Assembly (NCBI GenBank): GCA_019137255.1
Contig: WPDH01000028.1
Coordinates: forward strand, 248,001-312,000
Direction of reading: 5' to 3'
DNA length: 64,000 nt
From: Corinectria fuckeliana
Lineage: Eukaryota > Ascomycota > Sordariomycetes > Hypocreales > Nectriaceae
Shown: piece after piece, positions 22,585-32,306 of the stretch
Layout: every line of letters begins with the position of its first letter
How positions within the stretch are numbered: the first letter of the stretch is position 1
Notes under the pieces: generated by a model
Seen by the model: the letters and a program-made list of their open reading frames with translations, nothing else
Databases searched by the model: none
Told to the model about the DNA's origin: nothing
Translations under genes and position numbers: made by a program

Positions 22585-23984
22585 ATGTCCAATTCCCTCC
22601 CAGTGCCCGACACGCGGGTTCTCGCCGTTGCGAGCCACGTACGACTACCTACAATGACTGCTGCCCCTTCAAGAAAACACTGCACTTGACTGACATAAGG
22701 GTCTTCACTTTTCAGGTTGTCTCGGGGTAAGATATGGGTTTCTCTTTATACCCTCTCATCTACCGTCTGGCTACAGGCAGGCACCATATCCCAATTTTCA
22801 CTCGGCTTTACTAATACAACGAGGTGGTCAGGTACGTGGGGAACAAGATTGCCGTCTTCGTGCTGCAGTCTCTAGGATGCGATGTCGCAGCACTCAACAC
22901 GGTCCAGTTCAGTAAGTCCCTCTCCTCCCACCGCCCAACGCGCACAATATGAGAGAGACGAAGGGGGGGAATACGCGAGTCTAACGCGCTGGTCGCACCA
23001 AAGGCAATCACACCGGCTACAAGCAATGGAAAGGAACCAAGGTCTCGGCGCAGGAGATCAAGGACCTCTACGACGGCCTGAAGCAATCGTACCTCGATGA
23101 CTTCGACATGCTGCTCTCCGGATACATCCCCGGCGCCGAAGCCGTCGACGCCGTGGGCGCTATCGGCCGCGAGCTCCAGGAGAAGTCAAGGGGCGTCCCT
23201 GGCAAGTTCTTCTGGGTTCTTGACCCTGTCATGGGCGACAACGGTAGGCTCTACGTCGCTGAGGACGTGGTCCCGGCCTACAGAGCTCTCATCCACCACG
23301 CAGATCTTATCCTGCCCAACCAGTTCGAGGCCGAGTATGTCCACCAAGTTCCCTACTACGATGGTTGTCGTCAAGTGTGCTGACACAGATCCGTCTTTGA
23401 GGCTACTCTCCGAGTCCAAGATCTTCGACATGGACAGCCTAACCAACGCCATCCAGCTCATGCACACCAAGTACAAGGTCCCCCACATCGTCATCACCTC
23501 GGTCAACCTCGACGCTCCGGACCAACCGCCCTCGCATCTCTCCGTCATCGGCTCCAGCATGACCTCGACCGGCAAGTCCCGGCTCTTCAAAATCGTCTTC
23601 CCTTCCATCGACTGCTACTTCAGCGGCACTGGCGACATGTTCGCCGCCCTCATGGTCATCCGCATGCGCGAGGCCGTCCATCACGCAGACGCACGGCTGC
23701 GCTTCACCCCCAGCTGGCTCAGCGAGGACAAAGTCCCCGCTGAAGAGCTGCCCCTGGCCAAGGCCGCCGAAAAGGTCCTTGCCAGCATGCACGAGGTGCT
23801 ATCCAAGACGAGTGAGGGAATGCGCAAGGTTGCCGACCGCACCATCGATGACATGGTGCCTGAAGACCGGGCCGACGACAAGAAAGTCCATCTGGTGAAG
23901 AGCAAGGCGGCCGAGTTGCAGCTCGTGAGAAATCTCGACTGCCTGCGCTCGCCGTCGTCTAAGTTCCCCGCCAAGGCAATGTAG
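22585..23984 (+). CDS. Pyridoxal kinase (352 aa)
   Basis: Exons: 22585-22638, 22716-22726 (11-nt microexon), 22832-22911, 23004-23334, 23402-23984; the total of 1059 nt closes the frame. The enzyme phosphorylates pyridoxal, pyridoxine and pyridoxamine with ATP in the vitamin B6 salvage pathway (ribokinase-like fold; yeast Bud16/Bud17 relatives). Visible motifs in order: ASHVVSGYVGN at the N-terminus, built across the first three exons; NHTGYKQWKG; LLSGYIPG; the DPVMGDNG nucleotide-binding motif; LPNQFEAE; and GTGDMFAAL with the catalytic Asp of the GTGD signature. The C-terminal 130 residues are helical. The start at 22585 follows from the N-terminal motif. Without the microexon the substrate-binding Val-Val-Ser-Gly turn would be lost. 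Confidence 0.92.
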
Positions 23985-24252
23985 GGGAAAGGGACAGGCA
24001 CGGATGATAGACGAGAGCACCAACCATGGTCACATAGACAAAGACGGAATAGAGGCGCATGCAAGAAAGGAAGAAACGGCGTTGTGCTTACGACCCGGTG
24101 TATTCGATCCGTTGGCCGGTCTATGGTGGTTCTCACCCCTCTGCATCAGATTCCCTTTCCAATACGCCCTGAAGGACAGAAGTCTAGTAGATTCCCGTAG
24201 ACAACCCCAGCCCACTCGTTGACTCATAAAGTTCGTTCAACATCCATCACGC

Positions 24253-24851
24253 TCACCCGGTGCTGCCAAAGCCGCCGGCGCCCCGCACGCTCTCCTCGAG
24301 CACCTGGACCTCGACAACCTCGGGGGTGTAGATGCGCTCGAGGACGAGCTGGGCAACTCGGTCGCCCTCCTTGATCTCGAAGTCAGTCTCGGCGTGGTTG
24401 AACAGCAGCACCTTGACCTGGCCGCGGTAGTCCGCGTCGATGACACCAGCACCGGTGTCGATGAAGTGCTTGGAGGCAAGGCCGGAGCGAGGGGCAATGC
24501 GGCCGTCTGAACCCGGCTTCGGTCAGCGTCCAATGGTCTAAACACGGGGAGCAGTATAAACCTACACGTTCCCGCAGGAACGGCCATGCTGATGTCCGTG
24601 TCGACGAGGGCCTTGCCGCGCGCGGGGATGGTCGTGTCGCGCGCGGCGTAGATGTCGTAGCCGGCCGCAAAGGCGCTGCCACGAGTGGGCAGGCGGCCCT
24701 TGTCGGAGAGCTTCTTGATCTGCAGAGGGATGGGCTCCATGGTGGCAGCGGCAGTCTTGATGCGCTTAGCGGGAGGAGAGGAAACGGCGGTGTTGTTGTC
24801 GTTGTTGGTGTTGTTGTTGGTGTTGTTGTTGGACTCGGGGGCGGCGGACAT
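24253..24851 (-). CDS. DUT1: Deoxyuridine 5'-triphosphate nucleotidohydrolase (dUTPase, 179 aa)
   Basis: Exons on the minus strand: 24851-24566 and 24506-24253; the 59-bp intron has GTAGGT and TTCAG ends and splits the Tyr codon of motif GTYGRIAPRSG. The enzyme hydrolyses dUTP to dUMP, keeping uracil out of DNA and feeding thymidylate synthesis. All five family motifs are present in order: RGSAFAAGYDIYA (I), PRSG (II), IDTGAGVIDADYRG (III), GDRVAQLVLERI (IV) and RGAGGFGSTG (V) at the C-terminus. The first 36 residues are an Asn/Thr-rich tail with a basic PPAKRIK stretch that could be a nuclear signal. A second in-frame Met (residue 38) begins a compact core, so two isoforms are possible. An MCB hexamer and a CCAAT box lie just upstream. 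Confidence 0.95.
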
Positions 24852-25245
24852 GTTGGTGAAGGAAAATGATGAGGAGAAGACGCGGGTTGCGGGTGAGGCT
24901 AGGCTTGATCAACGAGGCGGTGGAGGAGAAGGAGCTCGGAAGGTTTCGTGGGAACGCGACGCGACAGTGCGCAACGCGTGGGGGGGATTGGCCAATGGGG
25001 GAGCTTGGTCTTAAGTGCTTCCATGCTGAAGAAGTATGGCGAGTCTCCGGGCACTGAGCATTTTGGCACAGAAGTATAGGTACCGTACCTGGTCGATTCG
25101 ACGGAAGAAGGCAAACCAGAAAGGGAGTCTGGAACAGGAAATCATGATTTGCTCGAAATATGTAAAGCAAAGTATATGGCGGTTTCAACCAGTTGCAGTT
25201 GTCATGATCCAGTTCCCCCCCACAACGCAGACGAAGTTGACAGTT
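24852..25245. other. dUTPase promoter region
   Basis: This 394-bp stretch lies between the CENP-K-like stop and the dUTPase start, both on the minus strand. It carries an MCB hexamer at 24974 and a CCAAT box at 24992. No further gene is seen. Confidence 0.55.
24974..24979. promoter_or_regulatory. MCB-type ACGCGT element upstream of dUTPase
   Basis: The palindromic ACGCGT lies about 125 bp upstream of the dUTPase start, next to a CCAAT box at 24992-24996. dUTPase is a classical MBF/G1-S gene in fungi, so position and context fit S-phase control. This is inferred from the motif only. Confidence 0.5.
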
Positions 25246-26282
25246 CTAAGCCTCCAGCTCCCGTCCAAAGTCAATAAGCTTGAGCCTCGTCGCATCCTTG
25301 GGATGGAACTGGGCAACCTTCGATCGCACGAGAAAGCGCGCCGCGGCCGATTCCCTCGGCAACTGCACGTAGGACGCCGCCGTGTTGCCCTTGGCCTCGG
25401 ACAGCGCGTTGAGAAGTTCCTCTGTGAGCTGCCTCATCTCGGCGCCCGCTGCCGCAACTTCGTCCTGCTGTCCCGCGCCCTCGCCTTGCTCGCCATCGCC
25501 AGCCTGGCCCCAGATTTCGTCGATCCGACGCTGTCGCTTGTCGTTGTGACCCGCGCCGCCTGGAGCCTTTTTCAGCCTTCCCTGCGAGTTGAAGCCCGCT
25601 GCGAGATCGTCGCCCTCGACGTCCATGAGGTCGCCCACCACAGGGCCGCCGAGCTCTTCCGCTGCGAGCATCGGCGCGAGGTTGTCGTTGATGAACCCGA
25701 GCAGCACTTTCATGAGCTTTGATGTTTCCCGGTCGTACGTCTTTTTCTTCTTCCTCAGCTCGTCTAGGCGCTCCCGCACCCCGTCTTCTGGGGTCACGTC
25801 GACATTGGCGTCTAGTTCGTTGCGGAGAGACTGAGTTCGCGCTTCCAGGGCATCCTTAAGTAGATTGTGGTCCTTCAGCCGGGTCTGGTCCGCCTCCAGC
25901 TGGCGTGCGACCTGCTGATGGCCAGCGCGTTGCGAAGCAAGGTAGGCGTTCGACTCCTGGATCGTCTGATGCGTCTTGCGCAGGGCCAGCAAGGCCGGGA
26001 GGAGGGACCCCGGGAATGGCAAGAAGGGCTCCGAGTCCGTCACCTCGTCCAGGGCCGTTTTTATCACTCGAGCCTGCCCTGCTACAGATTGAGGAAGCTC
26101 AGCTTCGCTAGAACGGAGCTGATCGCTGGTCAGCAGCTAGCGCCGGGGGCTTCATCTCAGGGGCGACTCACCTTGTGCAACTCTTTCTCATGTTCCCGAA
26201 CCTTCTTCTGAAGCTCCTTCAGCGTGTGATCAAGACTGGCGGTGTATAGCTGCGCCTCCGCACCCTGCGACCTCTCATTCAT
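25246..26282 (-). CDS. CENP-K-like inner kinetochore protein (327 aa)
   Basis: Exons on the minus strand: 26282-26172 and 26118-25246; the 53-bp intron has GTGAGT and ATCAG ends, phase 0. The chosen start begins MNERSQGAEAQLYTASLDHTL; an upstream in-frame Met (26411) is judged leader. The protein is largely coiled coil (about residues 15-40 and 80-165), followed by an AAEELGGPVVGDLMDV block. A KRQRRIDEIWG motif and a conserved C-terminus ending HPKDATRLKLIDFGRELEA follow. This arrangement matches the fungal centromere protein Cenp-K family, a component of the constitutive centromere-associated network that links CENP-A chromatin to the outer kinetochore. Identification is by remembered family pattern, not alignment. 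A TTTTCGCGCC E2F/MBF-like site lies about 95 bp upstream. Confidence 0.72.
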
Positions 26283-27868
26283 CTTGCACCAGAGAGCAAG
26301 CTCCACCGGCGCTCCGGGGTGAGCAGAACTGTTGAAGATGGCGGTCGAGGATTCCCAAGGTATTTTTTGGGGGGGTTTTCGCGCCGAATGCCAACGCCCG
26401 TACGGATACAATAATACTCTTTCAACTCATGCACGGCCAGTGCCGACAGATGCGCGATGCGCTGGGGCTGGGGCCAGGTCAGGGCGCACAACCCAAGTCT
26501 TGGATGCGACAATTGCGCTTTCGCTGGACGCTCGAGGGCTTTTCAACCGGCGAATCGGATTCGAGATTGAAATTGTCTCCGGGAATACTCGGCGCCTCTC
26601 GCTGTTGATATGTCAATTGTGCAGGATGTGCAGGATGTGCAGGATGTGATTGCGGTTCAGACGAGGCTCCCCGAGAACGTGCGACCACTGACGCGCGACA
26701 CGGCAACGGGATGATCAGAGCTCTCGCGTAGCTCCCGTGTGTGGTGTGAGTGGGTTTATGCACTGTGGCTCATACGGTATTTATTCTTGGCTGCCAGGGG
26801 GAGGTGCTGCTTGCCCGGGTACCAAGGCAGGCATCTAATGGACGCTACGGGTGGCTGGTTCCCCTAGGTTCACCAAGACGGCTGAGCTCCTCCCTCACTC
26901 GGCCGCTCCCTGAACGCCCCCCAGGCCGGCAACGGGAATCTCCGCACTGTGTGCCATTACCCGAGCGTGATGAGAAGAGCCTTCCACGTGACTTGCCAGC
27001 ACACTGAACATCCCATGGTGAAGTCGTTTCAGCTGTTTCTGCGGACCTTCTCTCAAAACTTCCCACTCCCGACTTCCGACTCTGGTCATCTCCCTCCGCC
27101 CCCTTTCATTCGACCGCTGAGGTTTCTCATCGTTCCCATTCTCAGCGACTATCGTAGGTTGGTCCTGAGGCCTTTTTGTTCCCTCCTTCTTTCTCCCCTT
27201 CTTCGGATTGGTCGCCTGCCCGTTGTTTCTGCCTTGTCCGCCCCCTCCCTGCGCGCGAAAGCAAGCTCGCATCCGGCATCCGGCTCCTCCAACATTCAAT
27301 TCCCACATTGTGGCCAGCGACTTGCGACGCGACAGACCCTCCGTATTCGCCCGTCCCAACTGATCAGAAGCGTTTGCGACACCCAGGAGCCCGTGGTCAC
27401 AAGGTTTGAGCTGAGCACTTGCCTCTTCCTTTCTGCTTTTCAGACCTCCGCCCCAGTATCGATAATCGCTTCACCTCCTCTTCTCAACCACTCAACTTCT
27501 TCATCACAAGCCATCATCTCCGCCCTTTCCTTTTTCCCACACATCGTCTGGGAAATCTTGCGGGTATTGCCATATCGACGCCCGTTGCAAGACTTCTGGA
27601 GCCCGCCCCGAGCCCGAGAAAGGAATAGCCCTTGAGATCACACCTTCTCCTTCCACTCAACCCGTCACTCCGTCACTCTGGGCAGCGCCCCTCGCAACAC
27701 CAGTCACTTCACCGAATACTTCACCGAAGCGCGATCCCACCGATCCAAAGTCACTACACCAGCACGTTTTCCTTCGAAAACCCCCTGAGTGTAAATAAGA
27801 CGAAATAAAAGATCCGTTTCATCGAGACCAAAAGACATCCGCCCGTGATCCATTTACATCAAAGCAAA
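26283..27868. other. Divergent promoter region with a long pyrimidine-rich leader
   Basis: This 1586-bp stretch lies between the divergent CENP-K-like and KH-domain genes. TTTTCGCGCC at 26376-26385 resembles an E2F/MBF site for the CENP-K-like gene. A short GTGCAGGAT triplication lies at 26620-26648. The sequence from about 27040 to 27870 is C/T-rich on the plus strand and looks like the KH gene leader. It contains an open frame (26949-27635) without recognisable features that I do not call a gene. Confidence 0.5.
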
Positions 27869-29355
27869 ATGTCCGCCTCGCCCACCACCCAGCCCACCCA
27901 ATCGGCCAAGCGCCCCCTCGAGGAGGCTTCGTCTCCTTCGCGCGCCACCGACCAGCCTGACGCCAAGCGACCCGCCCTCGACAAGGTCATCAAGCACGAT
28001 GAAGACGTCGAGGTGCTAGAAGCTCCTGCCGAGCTTACTGCCGCCGAGATCCTGGATCAGAACGGCGACGACAAGACCAACGGCGCCAAATCCGAGCAGG
28101 GCGACGTGGCGGCGACCGAGGAAATTTCCGACATCAAGGCTGCCGCCGCCGCCACCGTCGCAGCCTCGGCATCAAACGCAGTTACCTCTGCTGCAGCCCA
28201 CGACGAAACCTCTTGGATCCATATCCGCGCCGTCATCTCTAGCCCGGAGGCAGCGACTGTTATCGGAAAGGGAGGCGAGAACGTCTCGAACATCAGGAAG
28301 CTGTCCAATGCCAAGTGCACTGTCAGCGACTACCAAAAGGGAGCTGTTGAGCGTATTCTAACCGTCAGCGGAATAGTGGACGCTGTGGCCAAGGTAGGTC
28401 CCTTTCTCCTAAAGTTAGTCACTACCCGATTTGCGTACTGATGATTCCCGAGGCCTTTGGTTTGATCATCCGTACCCTCAACAACGAGCCGCTGAGCGAG
28501 CCCTCGACCGCATCCTCCAAGACGTATCCCTTGCGTCTGCTTATCCCCCACATCCTAATTGGATCCATCATCGGCAAAGGTGGAGCGCGCATCCGTGAGA
28601 TCCAAGAAGCTTCAGGCGCGCGCCTGAACGCGTCCGACTCTTGCCTTCCTATGTCAAGCGAGCGTTCCTTGGTGGTTATGGGCGTCGCTGACGCCGTCCA
28701 CATCGCGACTTACTATGTCGGCAGCACCCTGCTCGAACAGCTTAACGATAGATTCGGCGGTCCTGCCGCTTCCGCCTACGCGACTCGAAGCGGCGCCCCC
28801 GCTGGCTCCATCCCTGGAGGCATGCAGGTCGTCCCTTACAGCCCCCAGCCCGCGTCTGGACACTACGGCCGAGGCGAGAACTACGGTCGCCAAAGCGAGC
28901 GTCGCCCCCACCACATGCCGCCTGCGCCCTACCCCCAGCAGTACCCGCACGCGGCTGCTCAAGGAAACCCTGTAATGCCCATGCAGTACGGTGCGCAAGG
29001 AGGAGCATATGGTGCTGCCCCTCACATCCAGCCTCACATGGCGCCGCACACCGGCCCTCAGCCGCACGGCGGTGCTCCGCAGGCACAACCCATGGCCGGA
29101 GCGATTCCTGGAGGCCCGATTACCCAGCAGATCTACATCCCTAACGACATGGTCGGCGCCATCATTGGCAAGGGTGGACAGAAGATCAACGAGATACGCC
29201 AGATGAGCAATAGCGTAATCAAGATTAACGAGCCGCAGGACAACAGCAACGAGAGGCTAGTTACCATTACTGGAACGGAGGAGGCCAATCGTATGGCGCT
29301 ATACATGCTCTACTCTCGACTTGGTGAGGTGCAAAACAAGACCGGCAACAACTAA
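27869..29355 (+). CDS. Triple KH-domain RNA-binding protein (475 aa)
   Basis: Exons: 27869-28393 and 28453-29355; the 59-bp intron has GTAGGT and CCGAG ends, phase 0. Three KH domains carry the GxxG RNA-binding loop: VIGKGGENV (KH1, about residues 116-185), IIGKGGARI (KH2, about 200-270) and IIGKGGQKI (KH3, about 400-465). The N-terminal 110 residues are acidic and Ala-rich. A Pro/Gln/His/Gly-rich low-complexity linker joins KH2 to KH3 and could favour condensate formation. The build matches the PBP2/Hek2 and fission yeast Rnc1 group of poly(C)-binding-type proteins, which regulate mRNA stability, localisation or translation. Which one it is cannot be decided from the sequence alone. The start follows an A-rich context (AAAATGTCC). 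Confidence 0.9.
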
Positions 29356-29859
29356 ATTTCTAACCTGTGTACGTCCTTTGAACAGAATCGGAGAAACATC
29401 GCGTCTAATTTGACGACGATGACGACGACGACGACGATACTCCGAGCACTCTACGAGGTGCAACATATCGGCGACGGGGTGCTTGGCAACATGGAAAAAA
29501 GGGGGGTCAGTGACCATCTATTCATCTACGTGGGAGAAGACAAGGAACGGTTCGGTGGATTTGTGGTGGTTGGAAGGACGATGCCGAGTCCCGTCTCCCA
29601 GTTGTGACTTCAAAGGAATGGAGTCTTGGGCAGAAGGAAAGGCATAGACAAGGTGTAATAGGATGGGAAATTCGCACTTCATCGACCGGGACGAGCTGGC
29701 GAGAGTGAAATTGCTTGGTTGGAGTGGGGGGCTGCACTGTTACACTTGACAGCTCTCAAGGTAATTGATTATAATGGCGCATTTGATTGTTATTGTTCAT
29801 ATTGACGAGACTGATGGCAACGCATCACAATCGTTTCATGGCAGATGAATTGTCGGAGT
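29356..29859. other. Intergenic region between convergent genes
   Basis: This 504-bp 3' flank contains a GAC/GAT triplet run (about 29413-29440), probably in the KH gene 3' untranslated region. I see no gene in it. Confidence 0.5.
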
Positions 29860-30733
29860 CTAGATTATGTGTGTGAAAGTACTTATCCAAGAGAGGCAAC
29901 GGTCAGATCCGAGGTCAAGCTTGCAGTTCCCAGGTATGGTTTCGTTTACAGCTTGTTGAGAGGGACGTGATACTAAAGAAGAGTCAGAAAGGATCGACGG
30001 GGGGACGTTATATGGCATGGGTCTCACAATCTCGAGATCCTTCCGGCGGTCCATGAGAAGGTGAACATTGTCGTCAATGACTGTGCATGTGTCAGTTTGA
30101 AGCCCCAACGAAAGCGGGTGCTTCGGTGCCCCGGAGTCGCGGCCGATGGGATCATGGGAATGACGTACCGCTGCCACTGCCCTTGTAGCTCAGATGAACC
30201 TCCTTGCTGTCCCAACCAAGCAGCAGCCTTGAGGCAATCCCTGGAATGACGGAAGGGTCGTCGCCCTCTGCCTGCACGAAGGTGCCCCTGGCCATGCCGT
30301 GGAAGCCCTTCAGCTTGGCGGCGTCGAGGGGGTCGGCAAAGGCGTTGGCGCGCTCCTCGTGGAAGGTCTCGTCGGCGCCCCAGCAGGTGCAGAACTCGGT
30401 GACGGGGGCGTTGAGGGCGCCGTCGACGTCGTGGGTGTAGTCGGCGATGTGGTTCACGACGGGGCTCTTGTCGACAAGGGCGCGCAGGGAGGCGCTGAAG
30501 TCGGTGGAGGCGGCGGAGGCGACAAAGGCGTCGTACTCGACGCGCGAGTCCCAACGGGTGCCGAGGACCCAGGTCTCGGGGTTCTCGATCTGGCGGCCCA
30601 GGTAGACGGCCGTGACGCCGTGGACGGCTTTGAGCTTGGAGGCGACGTCGGAGAAGGCGGCGGGCGGGGTGGAAGGGTTGCGGAGGAGCGAGGGCTTGAA
30701 CTTGATAAGGAAGAACTCGAGTGGGGCCGACAT
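29860..30733 (-). CDS. Tandem dimeric alpha-beta barrel (ABM-like) protein, about 261 aa
   Basis: Exons on the minus strand: 30733-30169 and 30080-29860; the 88-bp intron has GTACGT and CACAG ends. Without splicing the ORF ends at 30152 after the second barrel loses its last helix. Splicing restores the expected VIDDNVHLLMDRRKDLEIV ending, which supports the intron. Two ferredoxin-like repeats are visible: residues about 5-95 (EFFLIKFKP, VTAVYLGRQIENPETWVLGTRWD) and about 110-205 (VTEFCTCWG, GWDSKEVHLSYKG). This is the antibiotic-biosynthesis-monooxygenase/stress-barrel superfamily, whose members range from small-molecule enzymes to unknowns. The C-terminal 60 residues after the second barrel look unstructured, so the 3' end is less certain. 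No substrate can be inferred. Confidence 0.72.
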
Positions 30734-31290
30734 GATGGAGGAGGAGCAGGAGGAGGTTTTTGGTGATGTGTTATTTAAAGTGTCGTGGTTTGGTGGATTG
30801 GTGGGATGGTATCACGGAGCGTATAAGACTGGCAATGCGATGGGGTGATGTACTGGAGAAAGGACGAAGCAAGTAGTTAGGTAAATTATAATTACTACTT
30901 GATTTGTAAACACACACATATATGGACCGCAGGAAATCTGACTTACCCAACTGACTACTTACATGCCCAAGTACAGTACATGCCCAGTCTACTTACTTGC
31001 CTCTATGCCTAACTTGAGCTGGATCGACTGATCAGAGAAGATGGCCCCATACAATTGCCGATTGCTCCGTTGCGGCTCGATGACAGGGAGGGAAAGAACA
31101 GTGGGCATTCCACCCAGAGCTTAGAAGTTAGTCAGCCAGTCAACCAGTCAACCAGTAAATCCGAACCTTCGGATGGAATGACGATGGCTTTGTGGAGAAC
31201 TTGGCAATGACGACGAGCGAACGTGAGACAAAATCAACAGAGGAGGAGGGAGTGTCATTGCGATCCGGGTTGAGTGGAGAAGGGGGATGA

Positions 31291-31320
31291 GGCGCGCGCG
31301 CGAGAGAGAGAGAGAGAGAG
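31291..31320. repeat. (GC)n(GA)n compound microsatellite
   Basis: A run of GC dinucleotides passes directly into about nine GA dinucleotides. It is intergenic. Confidence 0.9.
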
Positions 31321-31517
31321 TGCGTACGATTTATTAGTGAGCCACTTGAAGTTAATGGTACCAGCTCGGATTTTTATGGCTTTGAGGCCTAATGGCGCAA
31401 GGGTGAGGAGAGCTCTACTAGGAGAGCTCCGCTAACTGAGTAGAGACATGTAGGTGGGAAGAGCTTGAGAACGATTTAATGTACTACTAGTAGCAGCCGT
31501 CATATTGATAGGTGCAT

Positions 31518-31562
31518 ACCTAGGTAGGTAGGTAAGTGGGTAGGTAGGCAGGTAGGCAAGTA
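31518..31562. repeat. TAGGTAGG-type simple tract
   Basis: CCTAGGTAGGTAGGTAAGTG continues with further GTAGGTAGGCAGG variants. It is the longest of many copies of this intergenic motif family in the window. Confidence 0.85.
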
Positions 31563-32306
31563 GATAATTAGGATGCCAGCTCATCGATGCCATTCTCAAC
31601 CTCAAACTGTGAAGTCTTTCTTATCTGCATTGTCAACTCACTAAGCCAGTTTGTGACTTAACCTGAGATTAACTTGTACGTACTAGCCTTAAGGTGACTC
31701 CACCGATACTAAGTACTCGTAGTACTCGTAGTAATTAGTACTGCATTAGCTTCGGCTCGTTCCTGTCCACTGCATGCAAAGGTCAACCTCACGGTTGCGG
31801 GAAGGGAAGGTACGGGCCTCGGTGTACCTCGTGCTTACCTCAAGTTCCCGCCGTCATTTACGACGTAGTATTAACAATTTCAATTTAACATTTCCACCCA
31901 CAACACGCCTCCAGGGGCACCCATTCGACTTTCTCTTTTCACAGTTTCGCCCTCACGCACTTCACGCTCCTTCAATCTTTCATAATCATTTATTTTATCT
32001 CCTTCGCGTAATACCTAGACACGAAGATACAGACACAGGTTTACGAATACCACACCCATCTCGCCTCGAGTCCGTAATTACCACTCTCACGATCCAAGTC
32101 TGTCGCGTCATCTCCTTCGCCATTCTCGGCCCACTCCCGCTCCCACTCTGCGACACTGCCTAGATATACGAAGTATTACTGCCCATCTATAGGTTGCCAG
32201 CAGCCTGTCTCTCTCGCCCCCCAGCTCTTCGCTCACCTTTCTTCAGCAATCTCTTCAGCAATCCCTCCGCCATCAGCGCCTACCGTTGCTGTAAACCACC
32301 GTCGCC

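Larger units (their letters stand above)
30734..32306. other. Divergent promoter region rich in simple sequence
   Basis: This 1573-bp stretch lies between divergent genes. It contains a (GC)n(GA)n microsatellite at 31291-31320, a TAGGTAGG-type tract at 31518-31562, short direct repeats such as ACTCGTAGTACTCGTAGTA near 31720 and a long CT-rich leader before the ISC1 start. An open frame at 31774-32163 has no recognisable features. Confidence 0.5.

Noticed and set aside
26949..27635. Plus-strand frame of 228 codons upstream of the KH gene
   Set aside because: The product is Ser/Pro/Leu/Phe-rich translation of a pyrimidine-rich leader, with no domain or recognisable signal; more likely 5' untranslated sequence.
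30299..30766. Gly/Val-rich plus-strand frame of 155 codons
   Set aside because: It is exactly antisense to the ABM-like gene, whose two barrel repeats are clear.
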